A stretch of 64,000 nt of DNA from Hymenobacter sp. BRD128 (lineage in GTDB: Bacteria; Bacteroidota; Bacteroidia; Cytophagales; Hymenobacteraceae), in assembly GCF_013256625.1 (NCBI RefSeq), contig NZ_CP053908.1, positions 2,418,001 through 2,482,000 on the forward strand, given 5' to 3'. This document shows, one piece after another, positions 26,360 to 34,238 of the stretch. The translations under genes and the position numbers were made by a program. Every line of letters begins with the position of its first letter. Positions within the stretch are counted from its first letter, which is position 1. Below the pieces are notes generated by a model that saw only the letters and a program-made list of their open reading frames with translations, had not been told where the DNA came from and made no database searches.

Positions 26360-28891
26360 ATGCGTCACCTTTTCCCTGCTCTGCTGCTCACCAGTGCTGC
26401 CCTGCCTTTGGCGGGCCAGGCTCAGGCACCGGCCCCTGGCCACCCGCACTATGCGCCGCATCGCCGCCTGGGCACCGTGACGGGCCGGGTAGTACTGGCT
26501 GATGGCCAAAGCGCCGACCATATTTCGGTATTGGTGCGCGGCACTACGCACGGCACCACGCCCGATGCCAATGGCCGCTTTCAACTCGACGCGCCGGCGG
26601 GCTGGCAGGTACTCACCTTCACCGGGCTAGGCTACTCGGCGCAGGAAGCAACCGTAGAAGTACTAGCTGGCCAGTCGGTTACGGCGGCTACTCAAACGCT
26701 GGCGCGCGGCGACCGCCAGCTCGACGAGGTGACCGTGACGGGCCGCAAAACCCTTAACCAGCGCCCCACCGCCCTAGGCAAGCTGCCCGTAGCCCCGCTC
26801 GACTTGCCGCAGGCTACCCTCACCGTGGAGCGCCAGGTGCTGGAGCAGCAGCAGGTGCTGCATCTCAGCGATGCGCTGGTAAACACGCCGGGCGTGTACG
26901 TTATGGGCACCACGGGCGGCGCGCAGGAAGAAATTGCCAGCCGGGGCTTTGCCTACACCAGCACTAATACCTTTAAAAACGGGGTGCGCTACAACAACGC
27001 CATCTTACCCGAGGCCAGCTCTTTGGAGCGCCTGGAGGTGCTGAAGGGCAGCGCGGCCATCCTCTACGGCAACGTGGCGGCGGGCGGCGTGCTCAACCTC
27101 GTCACCAAGAAGCCGCTCTTCGAGCGCGGCGGCTCGGTGGGGCTGCGCGTGGGCAGCTTCGGACTGGTGAAGCCGACGGTGGATGTGTACGGCGCGCTGG
27201 GGGCTAGCCAAAAAGCGGCTTTCCGACTGAACGGCTCCTACGAGCGCGCCGATAGCTACCGCGACCAGGTGCGCAGCAACCGCTTCTACGTGAATCCGTC
27301 GCTGCTTTTCACCCTCAGCGCCAAGACGACGCTGCTGCTGGAGGGCGACTTTTTGCGCGACCGCCGCACGCCCGATTTTGGTATTGGCGCCATCGACTAC
27401 GTTATTCAGGACGCGCGCGCGCGGTTTCTGAATACCGCCGACGCCCTTAACGCCACCCAGCAAACCAGCGCCACGGCCACGCTAAACAGCCGCCTCAGCG
27501 ACACGTGGTCGGTGCGGGCCATTGGGGGCTTTCAGCGGTATTATAATGAGTTGCGGAGCGCCGCCCGGCCCACGGCCCTCAACAACGGCACGATGGCGGC
27601 CTCCGGCACCGCTGGCCGGCCCGGCTACGCGCCGGCCCACGCCAAGCCCGGCCTCTACGGCAACTGGGGCCGCAGCCTGCAGCGCACCGAAACGGCCGAA
27701 AACTACTACCTGGCCGAGGTAGACCTGACCGGCCAGTTCCGCACCGGGAGCATCGGCCACGTGCTGCTAGTAGGCGCCGACGCCGACCAATACAACACCA
27801 ACACGCTGGCCTACCGCACCCAGGCCTATGACTCGCTCAACATCCTGGACCCTAGCCGCCGGCTGGGCACGCCCGCCGGCCGCACCACCGGCTACGACGC
27901 GCTGGGCTACGCCACGCGCACCTTGGGCAACACCCGCCGCGCTGGCTTCTACGCCCAGGACCTCCTCAGCCTGCTGCCCAACGTGAAGCTGCTGGCCGGC
28001 CTACGCTGGAGCTACCAGGAAACCCCTAGCGACGTCTACACCTACTCGGCTACCAACGGCACGGCCACCGTGGCCGAAAACCGGCGCTACGACAACGCGT
28101 TTTCACCGCGCCTGGGGCTGGTATATCAGCCGCTGAAAACTACGGCGGTATTTGCGTCTTACGCCAACTCGTTCAGCCCCAATACGGGCGTGGACGTGAC
28201 GGGTGCGGCCCTGGCGCCGTCCATTATCGGGCAGTACGAAGTGGGGGTGAAGAATGACTTATTCGACGGTGCGCTCTCGGCCAACGTCACGCTCTACCGC
28301 ATCGTGAACAGCAACCAGGCCCAGACGGTACTCGCCAACGCGCCTTACTACAACCCCAATTTCCCCGCCGCCCAGGAGCTGGCCGGCGAAGTCACGAGCA
28401 AAGGCCTCGAAGCAGACGTGCAAAGCCGGCCCTACCTGGGCTGGTCGGTGCTGGCCGGGTACAGCTATAACAACACCGCCTACACCAAGAGCAGCCTCTA
28501 TCCCGATGGCAGCCGCCTACGCTACAACCCCGCCCATACCGCCAACCTGAGCGTATTTTATAACTTCAGCGGAGCCTTCAGCGAGGGCTTTCTGCACGGC
28601 CTCACGCTAGGCGCCACCGGGTACTACGTGGGTGACCGCCTAGCCGGCCGCAACCCGCGCCTAGTAGACCCCGTGACCGGCGCCGCCGGCTACAACGACA
28701 CCTTCAGGTTCATCGCCCTGCCAAATTACGTGCTCCTCGATGCCAATATGTCTTACAGCTACCAGCGCTTCACCCTGCGCGCCAAGCTCGCTAATATTCT
28801 TAACGAACTGAGCTACAACGTACACGATGACAATAGCATCAACCCCATCGCGCCGCGCGCCTACTCGGCTTCGCTGAGTTTAAAGCTGTAG
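26360..28891 (+). CDS. TonB-dependent siderophore receptor
   Basis: This 843-residue outer-membrane receptor has a signal peptide (MRHLFPALLLTSAALPLAG, cut near AQAQA). A CarboxypepD_reg-like domain follows (about 35-110, GTTPDANGRFQLD), then a plug with LNQRPTALGKLPVAPLDLPQ and LKGSAAILYGNVAAGGVLNL (about 220-245), which is the siderophore-receptor type plug, and a 22-strand-type barrel ending in YSASLSLKL. Two Fur-like palindromes flank its promoter, so iron-controlled ferric-siderophore uptake is likely. There is no biosynthesis or permease gene next to it, so the siderophore may be foreign (xenosiderophore). This is inference. Confidence 0.94.
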   Translation: MRHLFPALLLTSAALPLAGQAQAPAPGHPHYAPHRRLGTVTGRVVLADGQSADHISVLVRGTTHGTTPDANGRFQLDAPAGWQVLTFTGLGYSAQEATVEVLAGQSVTAATQTLARGDRQLDEVTVTGRKTLNQRPTALGKLPVAPLDLPQATLTVERQVLEQQQVLHLSDALVNTPGVYVMGTTGGAQEEIASRGFAYTSTNTFKNGVRYNNAILPEASSLERLEVLKGSAAILYGNVAAGGVLNLVTKKPLFERGGSVGLRVGSFGLVKPTVDVYGALGASQKAAFRLNGSYERADSYRDQVRSNRFYVNPSLLFTLSAKTTLLLEGDFLRDRRTPDFGIGAIDYVIQDARARFLNTADALNATQQTSATATLNSRLSDTWSVRAIGGFQRYYNELRSAARPTALNNGTMAASGTAGRPGYAPAHAKPGLYGNWGRSLQRTETAENYYLAEVDLTGQFRTGSIGHVLLVGADADQYNTNTLAYRTQAYDSLNILDPSRRLGTPAGRTTGYDALGYATRTLGNTRRAGFYAQDLLSLLPNVKLLAGLRWSYQETPSDVYTYSATNGTATVAENRRYDNAFSPRLGLVYQPLKTTAVFASYANSFSPNTGVDVTGAALAPSIIGQYEVGVKNDLFDGALSANVTLYRIVNSNQAQTVLANAPYYNPNFPAAQELAGEVTSKGLEADVQSRPYLGWSVLAGYSYNNTAYTKSSLYPDGSRLRYNPAHTANLSVFYNFSGAFSEGFLHGLTLGATGYYVGDRLAGRNPRLVDPVTGAAGYNDTFRFIALPNYVLLDANMSYSYQRFTLRAKLANILNELSYNVHDDNSINPIAPRAYSASLSLKL

Positions 28892-29118
28892 CAGGCTACG
28901 CCAAGGTCAGGCAGCTGGCCATTAGGTACGCATACAGGCGTTAATCCAGGTATTCGTAACTGCGTCATTAAACTTTTCAAAGTTCTAACGTTGAACATTT
29001 TCAATACTACAAAAAAATCTTATTTTTTCTTAAAAAAAAGATACTATAAATCATAAAAAGACACTAAGTTTACGCAGGTTTTTGGCAATACTTCTTTTGG
29101 TTTAACTCCGTGTCTTAC
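28892..29118 (+). promoter_or_regulatory. AT-rich control region ahead of the curli genes
   Basis: About 220 bp without a gene becomes strongly AT-rich from about 28965 and holds A- and T-tracts (for example AAAAAAATC at about 29010-29020). It includes the palindrome-like AACTTTTCAAAGTT (28971-28984), a possible operator. A weak -7-like TTCTTTTG precedes the csgE-like ATG. No CsgD-like regulator gene is present in the window. Confidence 0.4.
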
Positions 29119-29715
29119 ATGGTTTCCGGCCTCTGCCCTAGATTTGCCAGCCTGCCCCCACGCCTGTGGTTATGGCTGACGGCGGCTTGCTTAGGAACTG
29201 CCACAACTACGAGCTGGGCACAGACTCGCCCAGCCGTACGCCCCCAACCAGTACCTAGTGCCGATGTAACCCCGAAGGTGCTGGTGACACCCTCGGCTAA
29301 GCCTCTGCCCCCGGCGAAGCTCGAAGAAGCCCTGCGCCTAATGCTGCGTGCTGACTCGGCTGGCCGGCGCCCCGTGCGCCTGGCCGCCGAGGCCGAAGGA
29401 CTGGTGCTCGACCAGGCTATCTCGAAAATAGGTCACGATTTCTACGACCTGTTCTACGGTGCTTTCGAGGCCCCGTCTGGAAGTGCCGAGTTTACGGTAC
29501 TTATCGGCGAGCGCCCCGGACGGGGCAGCAGCTCGCTGCTAGTACTCACCGTTAACGACCAGGAGCTAATTGAAACCCCGCTGCCCACCCGGCTCGACCA
29601 GCAGGAAGAGCTGGCAGTCCAGGCCGTAGAGATTGCAGCTAACTATTTGGCTGAAGCTCAGAATGTTAGCCGCCAACTGGAAACCGGCCGCCGCACACCG
29701 CTCGAAGTCTACTGA
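29119..29715 (+). CDS. csgE: Curli assembly factor CsgE
   Basis: The 198-residue exported protein has its mature part from about residue 90 following CsgE: GLVLDQAISKIGHDFYDLFYGAF, then a beta stretch (FTVLIGERPGRGSSSLLVLTVN) and a C-terminal amphipathic helix ending in LETGRRTPLEVY. The signal region is unusually long and polar at its start (MVSGLCPRFASLPPRLWLWL). A GTG three codons upstream is possible. Family knowledge: CsgE caps the CsgG secretion pore from the periplasmic side and selects curlin subunits. It is first of a run of seven genes on the same strand that together encode a curli (type VIII) system. Confidence 0.9.
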   Translation: MVSGLCPRFASLPPRLWLWLTAACLGTATTTSWAQTRPAVRPQPVPSADVTPKVLVTPSAKPLPPAKLEEALRLMLRADSAGRRPVRLAAEAEGLVLDQAISKIGHDFYDLFYGAFEAPSGSAEFTVLIGERPGRGSSSLLVLTVNDQELIETPLPTRLDQQEELAVQAVEIAANYLAEAQNVSRQLETGRRTPLEVY

Positions 29716-29775
29716 TTACCTAGGTTACCGAAAGCGCTGCTTTCGACTGCATTGCACTACTCCCACCCATCTTCT

Positions 29776-30195
29776 ATGAAACGATTTTTTACCCTAGCAC
29801 TGCTAGTGAGCCTGGCTGCCTGGGCACAGCCCACCCGTGCGCAGAAATTTGTGTACCAGCCTATTAACCCAGCTTTCGGGGGCAACACTTTCAACTACAC
29901 CTGGCTGCAGGCGTCAGCCACAGCCCAGAACCGCATCCAGGCCCCGACGAACGCTACCTCGGCTACCACGGACCCGCTGGCCCAGTTCTCAGCAAATCTC
30001 AACCAGCAGGTTCTGAGCCAGTTGACAAGCAGACTCATCACGTCACAGTTTGGGCAGGGGGCAATAAAGCCCGGCACCTACAACGTGGGAGCCTACCAGG
30101 TGCAAGTATCGCAGAGCACTGGCGGGGTCGTTATCACCGTGACCGATACCGGCACTGGTAACCAAACCACGATTACCATTCCTAACGGGTTGTAG
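29776..30195 (+). CDS. csgF: Curli assembly factor CsgF
   Basis: This 139-residue exported protein has a signal peptide (MKRFFTLALLVSLAAWAQ, cut near TRAQK). The mature N-terminus is the diagnostic CsgF peptide, FVYQPINPAFGGNTFNYTWL. In E. coli the equivalent segment inserts in the CsgG channel and forms a second constriction. A helical section (QFSANLNQQVLSQLTSRL) and a C-terminal beta part (GVVITVTDTGTGNQTTITIPN) follow. CsgF links the pore to the CsgB-type nucleator at the cell surface. The ATG at 29776 is preferred to an upstream in-frame codon at 29752 because of the signal peptide. Confidence 0.93.
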   Translation: MKRFFTLALLVSLAAWAQPTRAQKFVYQPINPAFGGNTFNYTWLQASATAQNRIQAPTNATSATTDPLAQFSANLNQQVLSQLTSRLITSQFGQGAIKPGTYNVGAYQVQVSQSTGGVVITVTDTGTGNQTTITIPNGL

Positions 30196-30290
30196 CAGCG
30201 GCATTTGCCGTGCGGTAGTGTCGGGCCATCCTGCTGGGTGGCGCGGCGCTTCGGCTTCCTCATTTTCTACCCATTGCTACTTCCTCCGTT

Positions 30291-31702
30291 ATGTTTGCTT
30301 CCGTTGCGCGCCCGCTGGCGGCCGGGCTGCTGCTGAGCCTAGGCGCCTGCACTCCTTACCTCTACCAGCATCCGCTGGCCCCCGCCCCCGCCCGCCTGGG
30401 CGCCGAGCTGCGCACACCCGCGCAATGGGGTGAGCTGCCCACTCCCCTACGCAAAACGGTGGTAGCGGTGTATAAATTTCGCGACCAGACCGGCCAGTAC
30501 AAACCCCAGGAGGCTGGGGCAAGCTTTTCGACAGCTGTGACGCAAGGCGCTACCACCGTGCTTATTCGGGCGCTGGAAGAGTCAAAATGGTTTGAGCCTA
30601 TCGAGCGCGAAAACCTGGGCAACCTGCTCAACGAGCGCAAGATTATCCGTAGCACCCGCCAGGAATATGCCGAGCAAACCGGCCAGAAGCAGCCCAACCT
30701 ACCCTCCCTGCTCTTTGCGGGCGTCATTCTGGAGGGCGGCATCATCTCTTACGATGCCAACATCATCACCGGTGGGGCGGGGTTGCGCTACTTCGGCGCC
30801 GGCGCCTCGGGCCAGTACCGGCAAGACCGCGTAACGGTGTACCTGCGCGCCGTGAGCACCAACACGGGCAAAGTTCTCAAGACCGTATATACCTCTAAAA
30901 CCATCCTCTCGCAGCAGCTAGGCGCTAGCCTGTTTCAGTTCGTCGCTTTTCAGCGCCTGCTCGAAACTGAAACCGGCTTTACTTATAATGAACCCAGCGA
31001 GATGGCCGTGAAGGATGCAATTGAAAAATCGGTGCAAGCCTTGGTATATGAAGGGTTTGATGACCACCTGTGGCTGCCCCGCGACTCGGCCGACCTGCAC
31101 GGCCCGGCCCGCGAAAAATACCTGCGCGAGAAGGCCGACAATCTGAACATCGACGTGCTGGGCCGCGAGCAGCTGCCGCGCCGCGCGCCCTTCGCCGTAG
31201 GCTTGGCCGGGGCTGCCGTACAGTACCAGGGTGACTACGCCCAGCCTGACCTGACGCTGGGGGCCGAGGCTACTCTGCGCGTGGGCCTGGGTGAGTCGGC
31301 TAGCTTGTTTGCCAATGTGGGGCAATTGCGCCTGGCCGCCGGCCCCAGCCGCAGCTATTTCAACAATACCTATGTCTACGCTGAGGGCGGATTGCTGCTG
31401 CGTCTGCTTCCACGCGACCGCTTCACGCCCTACGTGCTGGCTGGGGCGGGTGCCACCGTGCGCACTTTCCGCACCGATAACAACCGCCCCTACCCCACCT
31501 GATGGCCGGCATCGGGGCCGAGTATCTCCTGACGCCTCGCTTAGGCCTGAGTCTGCAGTTGGACAACCACTATTACCTGAACGACGAATTGGATGGCGTA
31601 GTAGCCGGCCGCTACAACGATTTCTACTGGGGCGCCCGCGCCGGAGTAGCATTTTACCTGGGTCAACGCCGACTGGCACGCTCTATTCCGGTAAAACTTT
31701 GA
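30291..31702 (+). pseudogene. csgG: Curli secretion pore CsgG with C-terminal barrel extension; frameshifted near the 3' end
   Basis: The first frame (30291-31502, 403 aa) starts with a lipoprotein signal (LSLGAC, C20). The CsgG domain follows: KTVVAVYKFRDQTGQYKP (about 60-77), ALEESKWFEPIERENLGNLLNERK, and AGVILEGGIISYDANI. An extra region (about 300 onward, FAVGLAGAAVQYQGDYAQ) resembles a small outer-membrane beta-barrel, as in other Bacteroidota CsgG. It stops at TGA (31500-31502) inside the barrel. The rest (GIGAEYLLTPRLGLSLQLDNHYYL to GVAFYLGQ) is in another frame from about 31499 to 31702. One extra C in the CCACCT tract would restore about 469 residues. An ATG overlaps the stop (TGATG), so a coupled second peptide is formally possible, but a lone barrel fragment makes little sense. 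The CsgG pore domain itself is intact. Confidence 0.85.
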
Positions 31703-31791
31703 CTTTCAACATTTTGTCTATATTATAAATTCACTTAATAAGCAACCGCGTATTTATACGTGTTTTTTGAAATTTCACTTTAAAAATTTTT

Positions 31792-31819
31792 TTTGTAACT
31801 ATTTTGTCACTTACTTTTG
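31792..31819 (+). promoter_or_regulatory. Candidate promoter of the major curlin gene
   Basis: A -7 box TACTTTTG (31812-31819) matches TAnnTTTG exactly, with TTTG (31792-31795) 16 bp upstream, a little closer than usual for the -33 element. It lies in a T-rich, AT-rich gap and gives a leader of about 65 nt, allowing the fibre subunit to be expressed separately from csgEFG. Confidence 0.5.
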
Positions 31820-31890
31820 ATTCGTTCTTCCGGAGAGAGCAAACAACCCAACCCTTCCATTCCCACCTTTTACCTACCCCCTCAACCAAC

Positions 31891-32931
31891 ATGAAAAAAC
31901 TTAATCAACCCCTAGTGCTCGCCGCCACGATGCTACTGATGGCCGGCTCGGCCTACGCCCAGGCTCCTACTAATACGTATGGTGGCAATCCTATCCGCCC
32001 GGTTACGGCGCCTACCAATACGCACAAGGCCAACCCGGAGGTAAGTGGCGCCTCGGCCGGTACTTATAGCAAAGATTACAACGCCTATAGCCAAGACTCC
32101 TACGTTAGCCAGACGGGTAGCGGCAACTACGCTACCGTGGACCAAGTAAATACCGGTGGCCCACACAATGGAGGTAGCACGGCCATTCTCGACCAGAACG
32201 GCGATAATAACAATGCCACGCAGACTCAGTCAGCGGCGGGAGATTCAAAGTACTATTCCTACAGTGGAAACACAAGCACCAACCGTAACTTTGCAAAGGC
32301 GACTCAGAACGGCTCGAAAAGCCAGGTCGACCAAACGCAGTCTGGTGGTATTGCCAACGTGATGACTGTAGTGCAAGGAGCAGGCACGACGGGTAACCGA
32401 GCTATTCAAACGCAAGGAGCCGATGCAATCGGTGCTGGCACTGGCAACCAAGCCGAAATCAACCAGACCCACTATTCTTCAAGCGGCAGTGGGTCGGGTA
32501 ACCGGGCTGAGCAAGCACAAACTGGTATTCTACAGACTGCTAAAATTGACCAGGAAGGCTCTAATAGCTATGCGAAGCAAACTCAGGATGGTAATGCTCA
32601 AGGCAGATTTAATAATGCCTATATTCACCAGGGCGACCCTGGAACAGCCAACACCGCTATACAGACTCAGAATGGCTTAAGTAACACCGCCCGCATTCAG
32701 CAGTCGGTAAGCTCGACGGCCAATAACAACTACGCCCTGCAAAACCAGACCATGAATGGCAACCAGGCCGATATTACGCAGCAAAGCTCAAATAACTATG
32801 CTGAACAGCAGCAGTCGGGCCTATCAGGAGGTGGCAACAACTACTCGAGCATCATGCAATCAAACGTAGCCTCTGCTGCTTATACCACCCAGAGCGGCAA
32901 TAACAATGCGGTTACCGTAAACCAGCACTAA
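31891..32931 (+). CDS. Major curlin subunit, CsgA-like (Q/N-rich amyloid repeats)
   Basis: The 346-residue secreted protein has a signal peptide (MKKLNQPLVLAATMLLMAGS, cut near AYAQA). The mature protein is almost free of Lys/Arg and rich in Asn, Gln, Ser, Thr and Gly. It has about ten degenerate curlin repeats of 22-28 residues of the type N-x-A-x-I-x-Q-x-G-x-x-N-x-A-x-Q-x-Q, for example GNQADITQQSSNNYAEQQQSG. The number of repeats is about twice that of E. coli CsgA (five). Each repeat forms a strand-turn-strand of the amyloid solenoid. The stretch before the repeats (about 20-65) is probably the N-terminal secretion signal. The gene is visibly less GC-rich than its neighbours, with more A/T third positions. 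It has its own promoter box. Confidence 0.92.
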   Translation: MKKLNQPLVLAATMLLMAGSAYAQAPTNTYGGNPIRPVTAPTNTHKANPEVSGASAGTYSKDYNAYSQDSYVSQTGSGNYATVDQVNTGGPHNGGSTAILDQNGDNNNATQTQSAAGDSKYYSYSGNTSTNRNFAKATQNGSKSQVDQTQSGGIANVMTVVQGAGTTGNRAIQTQGADAIGAGTGNQAEINQTHYSSSGSGSGNRAEQAQTGILQTAKIDQEGSNSYAKQTQDGNAQGRFNNAYIHQGDPGTANTAIQTQNGLSNTARIQQSVSSTANNNYALQNQTMNGNQADITQQSSNNYAEQQQSGLSGGGNNYSSIMQSNVASAAYTTQSGNNNAVTVNQH

Positions 32932-32968
32932 GCTGAGGAAGCGGTCGCAGACCGTCTACGCCGCAAAT

Positions 32969-33010
32969 ACCAGGTTCTAGAATGTTCACCCAGGCATTTT
33001 AGAACCTGGT
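32969..33010. terminator. Hairpin between the two curlin genes
   Basis: ACCAGGTTCTA (32969-32979) pairs exactly with TAGAACCTGGT (33000-33010), and GAATG/CATTT extends it inward. Only TTATTTG follows, so it may be a leaky terminator or an mRNA 3'-end protector giving excess csgA over csgB-like mRNA. Confidence 0.65.
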
Positions 33011-33047
33011 TATTTGGGTATTAACCACCGCTTTTCCTATTCCCTGT

Positions 33048-33701
33048 ATGGCCAGAACTTCCCTTTTAGTGTTCAGCGGGGCTTGTCTGCTCAGTAGCGC
33101 AGTTGCTCAGGCCCAGCAGCACCCTGCCAGCGAGGCCCCCACGGTCGAGCAGCGCCTGGCTGAGGACGTGGGCCTGGAGCGCTTGCCCACCGGGGCAGCC
33201 GCGCTGTCGGCACTGCAAAACGCCGCTATCCTGCTGCAAAACGGGTCGGACAACACGGCCCGCATCGACCAGCAGAGCGTGTCGGGAATCAGCAACCAGG
33301 CGTATGTGCAGCAAGTAGGCGCGGCCAACACGCTAGGCCTGATGCAAACCGGGGGCGGCAACGGGGCTACCGCGCAACAGTACGGCAGCGGCAACCAAGC
33401 CGACTTAACCCAACAAGGCCAAAACAATAGTTCGGCCCTGCTGCAGCGCGGCAACAACAACCACCTGACCGGCCTAGTCGCCACTGACCGCAGCGAACTG
33501 AACATTAGCCAGAACGGCAGCAACAACCAAGTAAACAGCGAGATTCGCGAAAGTCAGCGCAGCTATACTATCAACCAGTATGGCAACAACAACAGCCTGA
33601 AGCAGGTGGAATCCACCATTCAGGCCGCGCCGGGCTACACCGTGGAGATGCGCGGCAGCGGGATTAACCTCACCATCGAGCAAGGCAAAATCAAGCCCTA
33701 G
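33048..33701 (+). CDS. Second curlin, CsgB-like nucleator
   Basis: The 217-residue secreted protein has a signal peptide (MARTSLLVFSGACLLSSAVAQ). A non-repeat leader of about 45 residues (VEQRLAEDVGLERL) precedes about six curlin repeats with the core I-x-Q-x-G-x-x-N, for example YVQQVGAANTLGLMQTGGGN and LNISQNGSNNQVNSEIRESQ. The last repeat is more charged and ends in a GKIKP tail. The smaller size, charged residues and a diverged last repeat resemble CsgB, which anchors and seeds CsgA. The A versus B roles here are inferred by analogy. It is separated from the major curlin by a hairpin. Confidence 0.88.
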   Translation: MARTSLLVFSGACLLSSAVAQAQQHPASEAPTVEQRLAEDVGLERLPTGAAALSALQNAAILLQNGSDNTARIDQQSVSGISNQAYVQQVGAANTLGLMQTGGGNGATAQQYGSGNQADLTQQGQNNSSALLQRGNNNHLTGLVATDRSELNISQNGSNNQVNSEIRESQRSYTINQYGNNNSLKQVESTIQAAPGYTVEMRGSGINLTIEQGKIKP

Positions 33702-33732
33702 CCCGCGGGTAGGCAATGACGACTCTGGTACT

Positions 33733-33767
33733 GGAAAGGCCAGCTGCCCCGGCAGCTTGGCCTTTCC
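33733..33767. terminator. Hairpin terminator after the second curlin gene
   Basis: GGAAAGGCCAGCTGCC pairs with GGCAGCTTGGCCTTTCC with one bulged base around CC. Only a short T run is present, so efficiency is uncertain. Confidence 0.7.
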
Positions 33768-33846
33768 TACTTCCGGCCCCATCAGCTGAATAACTAGCTG
33801 ACAATTAATTACTAACATCTTTTTCGCCCTTTACTCCCCCTTCGCT

Positions 33847-34211
33847 ATGAACCCTTGGCTACTTCTGTTGGCGGCCTGGCCCGGTGCCACTGCCACCCCT
33901 GCCCCTGCCGCGCTCACCTCGAACTGCAGCAGCAGGATGGCTACCTGTCCATCACAGGCCACTGCACTAGCTTGCTGGCAACCCCGGCGCGCTACCGCTA
34001 CGAGCTGTCGATGCAGCGCGAGAGCAGCGGCGGCCACTCGCAAAACACGCAGCGCGGCGAGTTTGAAGTAGCCCCGGCGCAGGATGTGGCCCTGTCGCAC
34101 ACCCGCGTGAATGCCTCGGCGCAGGATACCTATCGGGTATATCTGCGGGTGTTGGACCTGGCCGGCCATACCGTGGCTCAGGACTCGGCCACCCAGGTGC
34201 CGGCCCGCTAA
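33847..34211 (+). pseudogene. csgH: CsgH-like curli chaperone, frameshifted after the signal peptide
   Basis: The ATG at 33847 opens a signal peptide (MNPWLLLLAAWPGATATPAP). After about 33895-33915 the meaningful frame changes by the loss of one base. The next frame gives LELQQQDGYLSITGHC, then RYELSMQRESSGGHSQNTQ, RGEFEVAPAQDVALSHTRV and YRVYLRVLDLAGHTVAQDS up to 34211. This strand pattern, with G-G-x-S-x-x-x-Q-x-G-x-F, is that of CsgH, the periplasmic curlin-folding inhibitor found in alphaproteobacteria and other groups that lack CsgC. The assignment is by pattern and context (directly after two curlins), not by search. It is either an assembly indel or a broken gene; an alternative TTG start at 33855 would lack a signal peptide. 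Confidence 0.6.
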
Positions 34212-34238
34212 TCGTAGCTGCTTCTTTTTTTCTGCTGC

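Noticed and set aside
31502..31702. Independent small gene overlapping csgG (TGATG)
   Set aside because: It would encode only the last strands of a barrel with no signal peptide. A frameshift in csgG explains it better, though coupling cannot be fully excluded.
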